Shown piece by piece: positions 17,455 to 25,876 of a DNA stretch of 64,000 nucleotides. The stretch is taken from NCBI RefSeq assembly GCF_002159265.1, contig NZ_NFHG01000001.1, positions 434,001 through 498,000 of the forward strand, given 5' to 3'. Under the pieces are notes generated by a model, which was not told the DNA's origin, searched no databases, and worked only from the letters and a program-made list of their open reading frames with translations. This DNA is from Flavonifractor sp. An82 (GTDB lineage: Bacteria; Bacillota; Clostridia; Oscillospirales; Oscillospiraceae). The translations under genes were made by a program, and so were the position numbers. Numbering within the stretch: position 1 is the stretch's first letter; each line of letters opens with the position of its first letter.

Positions 17455-18222
17455 TCACAAAAGGGTGGCCTGGACCAGATCGGTCATGGAGTAGAGGCCG
17501 GGGGCCTCCGCACCGGCAAGGAACCGGGCGGCCCGCACCGCGCCGGAGGCAAAGACCTCCCGGCTCATGGCGGAGTGGCTCAGGGTGATGACCTCGTCCC
17601 GGCCGGCAAAGATCACGTCGTGATCTCCCACGATGCCGCCGCCCCGGACCGAGCTGATGCCGATCTCCCGGCTCTCCCGGGCCTTGCGGACGCTGTGGCG
17701 GTCATAGACGTACTCCGGCTGCCAGGGCAGGACCTCCGCCGCCGCATCGGCCAGCATGAGGGCGGTGCCGCTGGGGGCGTCCACCTTCTTGTTGTGGTGC
17801 TTCTCCACGATCTCAATGTCGTAGTCGCTGCCCAGGGCCGCAGCCGCCTGCTTTACCAGGGCCAGCAGCACATTGACACCCAGAGACATATTGGCGGAGC
17901 GGAAGATGGGGATGATCTGGGCCGCACGGTCGATGGCGGCCAGCTGCTCCTCCGAGTAGCCGGTGGTGGCCAGCACCGCCGGAATGTGCCGCTCCATGCA
18001 GAACTCCAGCAGAGCGGGGAGGGCGGCAGGGGAGGAGAAGTCGATTACGGCGTCGGCCTGCTCCTTACAGTCGGCGGGGGAGGAGTAGACGGGAAAGTCC
18101 CGGTCCCCGGTGCCCAGCAGGTCAAAGCCGGCGGCGATCTCCAGGTCGGGCTGGGCGGCGCAGATGTGCTCCACCACCCGGCCCATCCGGCCGTTGCAGC
18201 CGGAGAGGATCAAACGAAGCAT
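17455..18222 (-). CDS. dapB: 4-hydroxy-tetrahydrodipicolinate reductase
   Basis: DapB reduces the DapA product on the way to diaminopimelate and lysine. The 255-residue protein has the N-terminal nucleotide site GCNGRMGRVVE, the substrate motif EKHHNKKVDAPSGTA near residue 140 and the C-terminal FASGAVRAARFL. I use the ATG at 18222, with AAAGGA eight bases upstream, instead of one three codons earlier. It is the last gene of the riboswitch-controlled asd-dapA-dapB operon and lies 22 bases after dapA. Diaminopimelate also feeds dipicolinate for spores. Confidence 0.95.
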   Translation of the reverse strand: MLRLILSGCNGRMGRVVEHICAAQPDLEIAAGFDLLGTGDRDFPVYSSPADCKEQADAVIDFSSPAALPALLEFCMERHIPAVLATTGYSEEQLAAIDRAAQIIPIFRSANMSLGVNVLLALVKQAAAALGSDYDIEIVEKHHNKKVDAPSGTALMLADAAAEVLPWQPEYVYDRHSVRKARESREIGISSVRGGGIVGDHDVIFAGRDEVITLSHSAMSREVFASGAVRAARFLAGAEAPGLYSMTDLVQATLL

Positions 18223-18244
18223 TTCCAACATCCTTTCCCGGGGC

Positions 18245-19138
18245 TCAGGCGGAGAGCAGGCCAGCCTTGACCATGGACCTGCGGAGGGTCTCCAGAGGAC
18301 CGTCGCTCATGTCGCACAGGGGCAGACGCAGGGAGCCGATGTCGTAGCCCGCCAGATTCATGGCGGCCTTGATGGGGATGGGGTTGACCTCCAGGAAGAG
18401 GGCGTCGATAAAGTCCATGTATCCCAGCTGGAGGGCGGAGGCCTCCTGGAACTTGCCCTCCAGGCACAGATGGGTCATCTGAATCATGATCTCGGGGGCG
18501 ATGTTGGCCACCACCGAGATGACCCCCTTGGCGCCCAGGCTCATCATGGGGACCACCTGGTCGTCGTTGCCCGACCAGACGTAGAAGTCGTCGCCGCAGA
18601 TAGCCAGGGTGTGGGCCAGCAGGGAGAAGTTGCCGCTGGCCTCCTTCACGCCGCAGATGTTGGGGTGCTGGGAGAGCACCTTGTAGGTATCGGCGGTGAA
18701 GGAAACGCCGGTCCGGGAGGGGACGTTATAGAGGATGATGGGCAGTTCCACCCGGTCGGCAATGTATTCGTAGTGCTTGATGAGGCCGGTCTGGGACGCC
18801 TTGTTGTAGTAGGGGGTCACATGCAGCAGGGCGTCGGCACCGGAGTCCTGGGCGTGCTGGGACAGGTAGACGGCGGCGGAGGTGTCGTTGCTCCCCGCGC
18901 CGGCGATGACCTTGACCCGGCCGTTCACCCGCTTGACACAGTATTCCACGGCGGCGATATGCTCCCGGATGGTGAGGGTGGAGCACTCGCCGGTGGTGCC
19001 GCAGACGCAGATGGCGTCCAGGCCCCGCTCGATCTGCTCGTCGATGAGCTTTCCAAACTGATCGTAGTTGATGGCGCCGCTGTGGTCAAAAGGGGTGATG
19101 ATGGCAGAACAGGCTCCGGTAAAAACAGGCTCTCTCAT
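18245..19138 (-). CDS. dapA: 4-hydroxy-tetrahydrodipicolinate synthase
   Basis: DapA condenses aspartate semialdehyde with pyruvate. The 297-residue TIM barrel has the pyruvate-binding CGTTGECSTLT near residue 45, the catalytic Tyr region ILYNVPSRTGV near residue 135 and the Schiff-base Lys in CGVKEASGN near residue 162. The start at 19138 is preceded by GGAGG with a 10-base spacer. It lies 7 bases after asd. Confidence 0.96.
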   Translation of the reverse strand: MREPVFTGACSAIITPFDHSGAINYDQFGKLIDEQIERGLDAICVCGTTGECSTLTIREHIAAVEYCVKRVNGRVKVIAGAGSNDTSAAVYLSQHAQDSGADALLHVTPYYNKASQTGLIKHYEYIADRVELPIILYNVPSRTGVSFTADTYKVLSQHPNICGVKEASGNFSLLAHTLAICGDDFYVWSGNDDQVVPMMSLGAKGVISVVANIAPEIMIQMTHLCLEGKFQEASALQLGYMDFIDALFLEVNPIPIKAAMNLAGYDIGSLRLPLCDMSDGPLETLRRSMVKAGLLSA

Positions 19139-19145
19139 AATAGGG

Positions 19146-20231
19146 TTACCTCCTTGAAATGTAACCCTCCGCGCACAGAAGTTCGGCAAGAAGGACTGCG
19201 CCGCCCGCGGCGCCGCGAAGGGTATTGTGGGACAGGCAGACGAACTTGTAGTCGTACTGCGTGTCGGGACGCAGACGGCCGATGCAGACCGCCATGCCGC
19301 CCTCGGTCATCCGGTCCAGCCGGGTCTGAGGACGGTCGGGCTCCTCGAAGTAGTGCAAAAACTGCTTGGGAGCGGAGGGCAGGGCCAGCTCCTGGGCACG
19401 GCCCTTGTAATTTGCCCAGATCTCTTTCATCTCCTCCATGGTGGGCTTGTTTTGGAAGCGGGCGAACACCGCCGCCATGTGGCCGTTGGACACGGGCACC
19501 CGCAGGCACTGGGCGGTGATGGCGGGGGAACCGGCGTTGACGATCACGCCGTTCTCCACCCGGCCCCACAGCTTCAGGGGCTCCTGCTCGCTCTTCTCCT
19601 CCTCGCCGCCGATGTAGGGGATCACGTTGTCCACCATGTCCGGCCAGGTCTCGAAGGTCTTGCCCGCCCCGGAGATGGCCTGATAGGTGCACACCAGCAC
19701 CTGCTCCAGCCCGAAGTCCCGCAGGGGGTGCAGGGCGGGGACATAGCTCTGGAGGGAGCAGTTGGACTTGACGGCGATGAAGCCGCGGCTGGTCCCCAGG
19801 CGCCTGCGCTGGTCGGCGATCACCGCCAGGTGCTCCGGGTTGATCTCGGGCACCACCATGGGCACGTCGGCCGTCCAGCGGTGGGCGGAGTTGTTGGAGA
19901 CCACGGGGCACTCGTGCTTGGCGTAGGCCTCCTCCAGGGCCTGGATCTCCTCCTTCTTCATGTCCACGGCGGAGAAGACGAAGTCCACCTGGGAGGCAAT
20001 GGCCTCAATATCGGCCTCGGCGTTCATGACCACCATCTTCTTGGCCTCTTCGGGCATGGGAGTCTCCAGGGCCCAGCGGGAACCGATGGCCTCCTCATAG
20101 GTCTTGCCTGCGGAGCGGCTGCTGGCCGCAATGACGGTAAGCTGGAACCAGGGATGATTCTCCAGCAGGGAAATGAAACGCTGACCCACCATACCGGTGC
20201 CGCCGATCACGCCTACTTTATATTTTTCCAT
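19146..20231 (-). CDS. asd: Aspartate-semialdehyde dehydrogenase
   Basis: Asd makes aspartate semialdehyde, the branch point to lysine, threonine and methionine. The 361-residue enzyme has the NADP motif GVIGGTGMVGQRF, the catalytic Cys region VKSNCSLQSY and the later QAISGAGKTFE. This is the longer archaeal/fungal-like Asd type rather than the E. coli type. GGAGG stands seven bases before ATG 20231. It heads the operon with dapA and dapB, downstream of the lysine riboswitch. Confidence 0.93.
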   Translation of the reverse strand: MEKYKVGVIGGTGMVGQRFISLLENHPWFQLTVIAASSRSAGKTYEEAIGSRWALETPMPEEAKKMVVMNAEADIEAIASQVDFVFSAVDMKKEEIQALEEAYAKHECPVVSNNSAHRWTADVPMVVPEINPEHLAVIADQRRRLGTSRGFIAVKSNCSLQSYVPALHPLRDFGLEQVLVCTYQAISGAGKTFETWPDMVDNVIPYIGGEEEKSEQEPLKLWGRVENGVIVNAGSPAITAQCLRVPVSNGHMAAVFARFQNKPTMEEMKEIWANYKGRAQELALPSAPKQFLHYFEEPDRPQTRLDRMTEGGMAVCIGRLRPDTQYDYKFVCLSHNTLRGAAGGAVLLAELLCAEGYISRR

Positions 20232-20302
20232 GACCATACCTCCGTTGCTCAAATTCTATTCCGACCCCGGCCTGTCTCAGACCGGAAACTGGGAACCAAA
20301 CA

Positions 20303-20341
20303 GAAAAAAGAAAATCAGCAGTTTACAGAACTGCTGATTTT
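20303..20341 (-). terminator. Riboswitch expression-platform terminator before asd
   Basis: On the minus strand AAAATCAGCAG, a loop and its complement are followed by a T-rich run (TTTTCTTTTTTC). It lies 50 bases after the lysine aptamer and 72 before the asd start, where a lysine-induced terminator is expected. Confidence 0.85.
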
Positions 20342-20390
20342 GTACTATAATGACAGGGACAGCGCGTCCTTGCCACTACCCGACAAAAGC

Positions 20391-20552
20391 AGACAGCACT
20401 CCGCCGCGTCCGCGGCGACAGTCCAACGGATCTTATCCGGGGGACCAGGCAAACGCCCTGCCGGGAGCGTCCCTTCGGCGGCCTCCCCTTTCACGCGGTT
20501 CACCGGGCCCGGCGCCCTTCCCGCGCTACTCCTGAAGAGCCGCGCCTCTATC
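20391..20552 (-). promoter_or_regulatory. Lysine riboswitch (L box) aptamer
   Basis: Read on the minus strand, the leader shows the conserved L-box blocks in order: GATAGAGGCGC with CTTCAGGAGTA, then TGAAAGGGGAGGCCGCCGAA, then GGACTGTCGCC and CGGAGTGCTGTC. These match the junction sequences known from the B. subtilis lysC leader. Lysine binding would favour the terminator at 20303-20341 and shut off asd-dapA-dapB. A covariance-model search would settle it. Confidence 0.92.
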
Positions 20553-20585
20553 CTGCAAATGTAATTTCGCTGTTTAGTTTGCAAA

Positions 20586-20615
20586 ATTGTACCACAAGTT
20601 CTGGCAAAGTGTCAA
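20586..20615 (-). promoter_or_regulatory. Predicted sigma-A promoter of the lysine operon
   Basis: On the minus strand TTGACA and TACAAT are 18 bases apart, just upstream of the riboswitch aptamer. The divergent SpoIID gene starts some 30 bases away on the other side. Confidence 0.82.
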
Positions 20616-20641
20616 CGAAAGCGAGATGGGATTTCCGACAA

Positions 20642-22336
20642 ATGAGAAGGAGAATGTTAAAGAAATTTGTGCAGATTGCCGCTCTGGCTCTGGCCGTGGC
20701 TCTGCCTCTGGGGAATCTGCCCGCCTCCGCCGCCTCAGTGGAGGTGGACCCCACCATGAAGGTGGGCCTGTTTTACGGCAGCTCGGCCCTGGCCGGCGCC
20801 AACCTGCTCAACGAAGTGGGAAGCGGCTACCGGTTGGGCTACTACGACAGCGACCGGGAGTTTGTGGAGCTGACCTCCACCGATGAGACCGCCATCTCGG
20901 TGGTCAAGACCCAGAATGTCTGTTACGGCACTGTGGGCAACTGGGCGGGCTACTACGACACCATTACCTCCGACATCGCCGTGGGCTGCTGGCATGTGAA
21001 GCTGCCCGGCAGCTACCGCTCCTATGAGGACGCCTGGGACGAGGCATCCTCCTATCCCGGCGGCTTCGTGGCCTGGATCGACGGGGACTGGGAGGCCAGA
21101 GTGGGCAACTACCTGGACAAGGAGTCTGCCCAGGCCGCACAGACCAGTCTGGGCCTGTACGATGGGGAGGTGGTGGGCACCTCCAGCTACGGCGTGTCGG
21201 TGGTCAAGACGGGCACCAGCCAGATCCTCTTCCAGTTTGACGGGGGCAGCAGTATGTGCCTGGGCATCCAGCCCGGCTTAAATGACCGGGAAGAGACCGA
21301 GACCATCTTCCGGGGCAACACCTATTACGGCGGCTTCCAGTACCAGCGGGTGAGCGGGGGCAACCTGACGGTGAGCAACGTCATCGGCCTGGAGGACTAT
21401 GTCCAGGGTGTCATCGTTCGGGAGATGAGCTCCTCCTGGCCCCTGGAGGCCCTGAAGGCCCAGGCGGTGTGCGCCCGTACTTACGCCTACCGCAACTACA
21501 CCGCCAGCAAGCACAAGAGCCAGGGCTTTGACATCTGCAACTCCACCTGCTGTCAGGTCTATGAGGGCATGGCCCGGGTAACGGCCAGCAGCAGCAAGGC
21601 GGTGGACCAGACCTATGGCGAGTATGCCTGGTACAACGGCTCCCTCATTGAGGCGGTCTATTCCTCCCACGACGGCGGCGCCACCGAGAGTTCTGTCAAC
21701 GTGTGGGGGAGCAACGTGGCCTACCTCATCGGTAAGTACGACCCCTATGAGGCGTCGGTGGCCTCCAAGGTCCCCAACTACAACTGGACGGTGACCTACA
21801 CCGCCCAGGAGCTTACCGACCTGCTCAACTCCAAGGGCTATACCAACTCGGGCATCGTGGATTTCCGGGTGACCAAGACCAGCCCCACCGGCAATGCCAT
21901 TGAGATCACCTTCACCGACTCCTCCGGCAAGAGCTGGAGCAAGATCCGGGACGACTGCCGCACCTTCCTGGGCCTGCGGTCCATCCACTACACCGTCACC
22001 AGCTCCGGCGGGGGCGGGACCACATCTGCCAATGGCGACTATGTGGTGGACGGCAGCGGCTCCCTCACCAGTCTGGACGGGGCCTATGCCATCGACGGCA
22101 GCGGCAGCGTGGGGGCCCTCAGCGGGAACGCCTACATCATTGACGGCAACGGCTCTGTAAGCCAGGCCGCCGCCGGCGGGGGAGACGGTTCCACCGTGTT
22201 CACCATCACCGGCTCCGGCTGGGGCCACAACGTGGGCATGAGCCAGTGGGGCGCCTACGCCATGGCCCAGCAGGGCTACGACTATATTGATATCCTGACC
22301 TTCTACTATACCGGAATCGAGGTGCGCACACCATAA
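20642..22336 (+). CDS. SpoIID/LytB domain protein with C-terminal DGSGS repeats
   Basis: SpoIID-type proteins are lytic transglycosylases that cut peptidoglycan, best known from engulfment. This 564-residue protein has a signal peptide (hydrophobic core near residues 10-25, PASAA cleavage region), an SPOR-like region around residues 100-190, the catalytic block [18 protein letters not shown] near residue 260 with the expected Glu, and the closing [17 protein letters not shown] at the C terminus. Between them lies an insert with three imperfect repeats of the form (Y)xxDGxGS at about residues 464-512. The start codon is uncertain (20642 or 20654); neither has a well-spaced ribosome site. Its stop overlaps the proposed queA start. 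Confidence 0.87.
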   Translation: MRRRMLKKFVQIAALALAVALPLGNLPASAASVEVDPTMKVGLFYGSSALAGANLLNEVGSGYRLGYYDSDREFVELTSTDETAISVVKTQNVCYGTVGNWAGYYDTITSDIAVGCWHVKLPGSYRSYEDAWDEASSYPGGFVAWIDGDWEARVGNYLDKESAQAAQTSLGLYDGEVVGTSSYGVSVVKTGTSQILFQFDGGSSMCLGIQPGLNDREETETIFRGNTYYGGFQYQRVSGGNLTVSNVIGLEDYVQGVIVREMSSSWPLEALKAQAVCARTYAYRNYTASKHKSQGFDICNSTCCQVYEGMARVTASSSKAVDQTYGEYAWYNGSLIEAVYSSHDGGATESSVNVWGSNVAYLIGKYDPYEASVASKVPNYNWTVTYTAQELTDLLNSKGYTNSGIVDFRVTKTSPTGNAIEITFTDSSGKSWSKIRDDCRTFLGLRSIHYTVTSSGGGGTTSANGDYVVDGSGSLTSLDGAYAIDGSGSVGALSGNAYIIDGNGSVSQAAAGGGDGSTVFTITGSGWGHNVGMSQWGAYAMAQQGYDYIDILTFYYTGIEVRTP

Positions 22337-23358
22337 AAACATCTGATTTTGACTTTTACCTGCCGGAGGAGCTCATCGCCCAGACTCCCCTGGAGAAGCG
22401 GGACTCCTCCCGGCTGCTGGTGCTGGACAAAGAGACCGGCGCCACGAAACACATGCATTTTTACGATCTGCCCACCCTGCTGAGACCGGGGGACTGCCTG
22501 GTGCTCAATGACTCCCGGGTGCTGCCCGCCCGGCTCATTGGCCACCGGGAGCCCGGCGGCGGCGCGGTGGAGGTGCTGCTGCTTATCGACCGGGGGAACA
22601 AGACCTGGGAGTGCCTGGTGCGCCCCGGCCGCAAGATGAAACCGGGCACCAAAGTATCCTTCGGCGAGGGCCAGCTCACCGCCGAGGTCACCGAGGTGTT
22701 GGAGGGGGGCAACCGGCTGGTCCGCTTCGACTACGAGGGTATCTTTCTGGAGAAGCTGGAGCAGCTGGGCAAAATGCCCCTGCCCCCCTATATCAAGGCC
22801 GAGCTCAACGACCCGGAGCGGTATCAGACCGTCTACTCCCGGGAGGTGGGCTCCGCCGCCGCCCCCACCGCCGGACTCCACTTCACCAAGGAGCTGCTGC
22901 AGCAGGTGGAGGACATGGGGGTGCGTCTGGCCTATGTGACCCTCCATGTGGGTCTGGGCACCTTCCGCCCGGTGAAGGAGGAGGACATCCTGGACCACGA
23001 GATGCACTCCGAGTACTGCATGATCTCCGCCGAGACCGCTGAGATCATCAACCGCACCAAGGCCGAGGGGGGCCGGGTGATCTGCGTGGGCACCACCTCC
23101 TGCCGCACGATCGAGAGCTGGGCGGCGGAGGACGGCACCCTGAAGGAGAGCGCCGGCTGGACCAACATCTTTATCTATCCGGGCTACAAATTCAAGACCC
23201 TGGACTGCCTCATCACCAACTTCCACCTGCCGGAATCCACCCTCATTATGCTGGTGTCGGCCCTGGCGGGGCGGGAGCACGTTCTGGCCGCCTACAAAGA
23301 GGCGGTGGAGCAGAAATACCGCTTCTTCTCCTTCGGAGACGCCATGTTTATTTGCTGA
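22333..23358 (+). CDS. queA: S-adenosylmethionine:tRNA ribosyltransferase-isomerase with predicted ATA start
   Basis: QueA builds epoxyqueuosine in tRNA. The reading frame before the first usual start (GTG 22420) encodes [20 protein letters not shown], the conserved QueA N terminus, so translation must begin earlier. No ATG, GTG or TTG exists between the upstream in-frame stop and that segment. ATA at 22333 takes the place of the usual initiator Met, overlaps the SpoIID stop as ATAA, and has GAGGTG eight bases upstream. The product would be 341 residues, a normal length. Later motifs include [10 protein letters not shown] and TAGLHFT. tgt at 44.9 kb is a pathway partner. Confidence 0.9.
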   Translation: MKTSDFDFYLPEELIAQTPLEKRDSSRLLVLDKETGATKHMHFYDLPTLLRPGDCLVLNDSRVLPARLIGHREPGGGAVEVLLLIDRGNKTWECLVRPGRKMKPGTKVSFGEGQLTAEVTEVLEGGNRLVRFDYEGIFLEKLEQLGKMPLPPYIKAELNDPERYQTVYSREVGSAAAPTAGLHFTKELLQQVEDMGVRLAYVTLHVGLGTFRPVKEEDILDHEMHSEYCMISAETAEIINRTKAEGGRVICVGTTSCRTIESWAAEDGTLKESAGWTNIFIYPGYKFKTLDCLITNFHLPESTLIMLVSALAGREHVLAAYKEAVEQKYRFFSFGDAMFIC

Positions 23359-23364
23359 CGCTTC

Positions 23365-23549
23365 TCCAAAGCGGCAGAGCCGCTTTGGAGAGAGGGATGC
23401 AGCCTGTTGCGCGCAGAAGCCGTTCGCCCTTGGCGAACGGCTTCCACACTGACAGGCTGAGAAGTGTTTTCAGCCACGCACATGTCGCGGCTGAAAACGG
23501 ACTCAGATTTTTTTCACGCCTGCGGGCGTGAACTCTGCGAGGCTTTCAT
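23365..23549. repeat. Structured intergenic repeat, copy 1
   Basis: This gene-free stretch after queA holds four hairpins in series: CTCCAAAGCGG with its complement, GCCGTTCG with its complement, TTTTCAGCC with GGCTGAAAA around ACGCACATGTCGC, and TCACGCC with GGCGTGA. The segment from about 23450 to 23549 reappears, inverted, at 50687-50780 with few differences, and the flanking hairpins correspond in order. Short frames in both copies begin MCVAENTSQ but diverge and are probably not genes. Confidence 0.8.
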
Positions 23550-23564
23550 TTATCGTGTAACGGG

Positions 23565-23596
23565 CCGGGACTGCATGGCAGTCCCGGTCTTTTTTG
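23565..23596 (+). terminator. Intrinsic terminator after the repeat
   Basis: CCGGGACTGC with its complement around a short loop, followed by TCTTTTTT. It probably ends queA transcription. Confidence 0.85.
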
Positions 23597-23707
23597 GGAC
23601 TGGAAAATAGGAAGAATTTTGTTTATAATATCCTGTATGAATGACAAGCTGCGGCGCCGGTCCACCCACAGCCGGACGTATACTGATCGACCTGAGGAGG
23701 GATGGAA

Positions 23708-24271
23708 ATGGAGCTGCTGGACGCAGCCATGACCTTTGCCATAGCCGCCCACAGCGGCGCGGTACGCAAGGGGGACGGCACGCCCGCCATTCTCCACGCC
23801 ATGGAGGCGGCGGTCATTGCCGCCACCCTCACCGATGACAGGGAGGTGCTGGCCGCCGCCGTGCTCCACGACACGGTGGAGGACACGGGAGCCGACCTGG
23901 AGGAGATCCGGGCCCGGTTCGGAGACCGGGTAGCGTCCCTGGTGGGGACGGAGACCGAAGACAAAATGCGCCATCTGCCCCCCGACCGGAGCTGGCGGGC
24001 CCGCAAGGAGGCCGCCATTGCCAGACTGGAGGCGGAGGAGGACCCGGGCGCCGCCATGGTGACCCTGGGCGACAAGCTGTCCAACCTGCGGGCCCTGTAC
24101 CGCAGGAAGGAGGAGAAGGGGGCGGCTATGTGGGACTGCTTCCACCAGAAGGACCCGGAGCAGCACCACTGGTATTACCGCACGCTGGCCCAGGTGCTCT
24201 TGCCGTTGGCGGAGACGGCGGCCTGGCGGGAATACGACTGGCTGATCCGCCGGGTTTTTGACGAAGACTGA
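23708..24271 (+). CDS. HD-domain phosphohydrolase (SpoT/MESH1-like)
   Basis: A 187-residue protein made almost wholly of one HD domain. The metal ligands are visible as HAMEAA (His), then AAVLHDTVEDTG (the HD pair) and LGDKLSNLRAL (the distal Asp). This arrangement is that of the RelA/SpoT hydrolase domain and of small alarmone hydrolases, so (p)ppGpp hydrolysis is plausible but not shown. The start at 23708 has GAGGAGG at a 7-base spacing. No synthetase domain is present. It precedes two STAS-domain genes, hinting at a stress or sporulation role. Confidence 0.8.
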   Translation: MELLDAAMTFAIAAHSGAVRKGDGTPAILHAMEAAVIAATLTDDREVLAAAVLHDTVEDTGADLEEIRARFGDRVASLVGTETEDKMRHLPPDRSWRARKEAAIARLEAEEDPGAAMVTLGDKLSNLRALYRRKEEKGAAMWDCFHQKDPEQHHWYYRTLAQVLLPLAETAAWREYDWLIRRVFDED

Positions 24272-24329
24272 GACAAACGAAAGCCCAGCCACGCCGGGGC
24301 GCAGGCTGGGCGGCAAGGAGGAATCCCAA

Positions 24330-25502
24330 ATGACGGGGACCATGGAAAACGACACGCTGAGCATCGCCCTTTCCGGGCGTATCGACTCCGGCAACGCCCA
24401 GGAGGTGGAGGCCGAGCTCATGGCCATGCTGGACCAGCAGGCCCACGGCAGCCTGGTGCTGGATCTGAAGGATCTGGAGTACATATCCAGCGCCGGCCTG
24501 CGGGTGGTGCTGCGGGTGCGCAAGCGGGAGCCCCAGCTCAAGCTGGTCAACGTCTCCGCCGAGGTCTATGAGATCCTGGACATGACCGGCTTTATCGAGA
24601 TGATGCCGGTGGAGAAGGCCCGACGGGTCCTCTCGGTGGAGGGCTGCGAGATCATCGGCCGGGGCGCCAACGGCGCGGTCTACCGCATCGACAAGGACAC
24701 GGTGGTGAAGGTGTACCACAGCTCCGACTGCCTGCCCGACGTGCAGCGGGAGCGGGAACTGGCCCGGAAGGCCTTTGTGCTGGGCATCCCCACCGCCATC
24801 CCCTACGACGTGGTGCGGGTGGGGGAGAGCTACGGCTCAGTGTTCGAGCTGCTCAACTCCAGGTCCTTCTCCAAGCTCATCGCCGCCGACCCCGAGGGAA
24901 TGGACACCTATGTGGACCTGTACGTGGACCTGCTGCAGAAGATGCACTCCACCCACGTCAAGCCCGGCGACATGCCCGAGATGAAGGCGGTGGCCCTGGA
25001 CTGGGTGCATTTCCTGCGGGACTACCTGCCCGCCCCTCAGGCGGAGAAGCTGGTGGCCCTGGTGGAGGAGGTGCCCCAGCGGGACACCATGCTCCACGGC
25101 GACTACCACACCAACAACATCGTCATGCAGAACAACGAGGTGCTCATCATCGACATGGACACCCTGTGCGTGGGCCATCCCATCTTTGAGCTGGCCTCCA
25201 TGTACCTGGCCTTTGTGGCCTTCGGCGAGCGGGACCAGAGCGTGGCCGTCAATTTCCTGAAGATGCCCTATGAGACTGCCTGCCTCTTCTGGAAAAAGGC
25301 CCTGGCCAAGTATCTGTGCACCGACGACCCGGAGGCCGTCCGGGCGGTGGAGGAGAAGGCCATGGTCATCGGCTATGCCCGGCTCATGCGCCGCACCATC
25401 CGCCGCAGCGGCTTTGAAACCGAGGAGGGCAGAGCCACCATCCAGCTGTGCAAGGAGCGGCTGGAGGAGCTGCTGGACCGGGTGGACAGCCTTACCTTTT
25501 AA
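24330..25502 (+). CDS. STAS domain fused to aminoglycoside-phosphotransferase-like kinase
   Basis: A two-domain protein of 390 residues. Residues 1-100 form a STAS (anti-sigma-factor antagonist) domain with the phosphorylatable-site motif LEYISSAGLRVVL. Residues 105-390 form a kinase of the APH/choline-kinase fold: a Gly-rich loop IIGRGANGAVYRID, a Lys in VVKVY, the catalytic HGDYHTNNI near residue 258 and the metal site IIDMDTL. GGAGG precedes ATG 24330. A free-standing STAS protein follows after 23 bases with the same STAS motif. The pair suggests a phosphorylation-controlled partner switch, but no substrate is known. Confidence 0.85.
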   Translation: MTGTMENDTLSIALSGRIDSGNAQEVEAELMAMLDQQAHGSLVLDLKDLEYISSAGLRVVLRVRKREPQLKLVNVSAEVYEILDMTGFIEMMPVEKARRVLSVEGCEIIGRGANGAVYRIDKDTVVKVYHSSDCLPDVQRERELARKAFVLGIPTAIPYDVVRVGESYGSVFELLNSRSFSKLIAADPEGMDTYVDLYVDLLQKMHSTHVKPGDMPEMKAVALDWVHFLRDYLPAPQAEKLVALVEEVPQRDTMLHGDYHTNNIVMQNNEVLIIDMDTLCVGHPIFELASMYLAFVAFGERDQSVAVNFLKMPYETACLFWKKALAKYLCTDDPEAVRAVEEKAMVIGYARLMRRTIRRSGFETEEGRATIQLCKERLEELLDRVDSLTF

Positions 25503-25525
25503 ATCATAGGAAATGGGAGAGAACT

Positions 25526-25822
25526 ATGGAGATCATCAAGGAACGTAACGGCAATGACCTGGTCCTGAAGCTGCAGGGCCGGCTGGATACCACCACCGCC
25601 CCCGAGCTGGAGCAGGAACTGAAAAACAGCCTGCCCGGTGTTCAGGCGCTGACCATCGACATGGAGGGGCTGGAGTACATCTCCTCCGCCGGACTGCGGG
25701 TGGTGCTGTTTGCCCAGAAGACCATGAACCGGCAGGGGTCCATGGTGGTGCGGGGGGCGGGCCCCATGATCATGGAGGTCTTTGACATTACCGGCTTCAG
25801 CGACATCCTGAACATCCAGTGA
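25526..25822 (+). CDS. STAS domain anti-sigma-factor antagonist
   Basis: A 98-residue single STAS-domain protein of the SpoIIAA/RsbV type. The domain runs from IKERNGNDLVLKLQGRLD to DITGFSDILNI, with the switch motif LEYISSAGLRVVL containing the candidate phospho-Ser. No anti-sigma kinase of the SpoIIAB/RsbW type lies beside it. Its STAS sequence closely resembles the N-terminal domain of the fusion protein just upstream, so the two may compete for one partner. Confidence 0.92.
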   Translation: MEIIKERNGNDLVLKLQGRLDTTTAPELEQELKNSLPGVQALTIDMEGLEYISSAGLRVVLFAQKTMNRQGSMVVRGAGPMIMEVFDITGFSDILNIQ

Positions 25823-25837
25823 CCCATAGATTAGACC

Positions 25838-25876
25838 AAAAAAGACCGGCGTCCCACAGGGACGCCGGTCTTTTTT
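25838..25876. terminator. Bidirectional terminator between STAS gene and glycosyltransferase
   Basis: AAAAAAGACCGGCGTCCC, a short loop and its complement with TTTTTTT serve both converging genes. Confidence 0.9.

Noticed and set aside
12433..17458. Very long minus-strand frames opposite recN, tyrS and the permease
   Set aside because: They lie antisense to clear genes, are His/Gln/Gly-rich and include the T-box region; typical high-GC antisense frames.
23292..23483. Short MCVAENTSQ peptide genes in both repeat copies
   Set aside because: The frames diverge after nine residues, cross hairpins and have no ribosome sites; the similarity comes from the DNA repeat.
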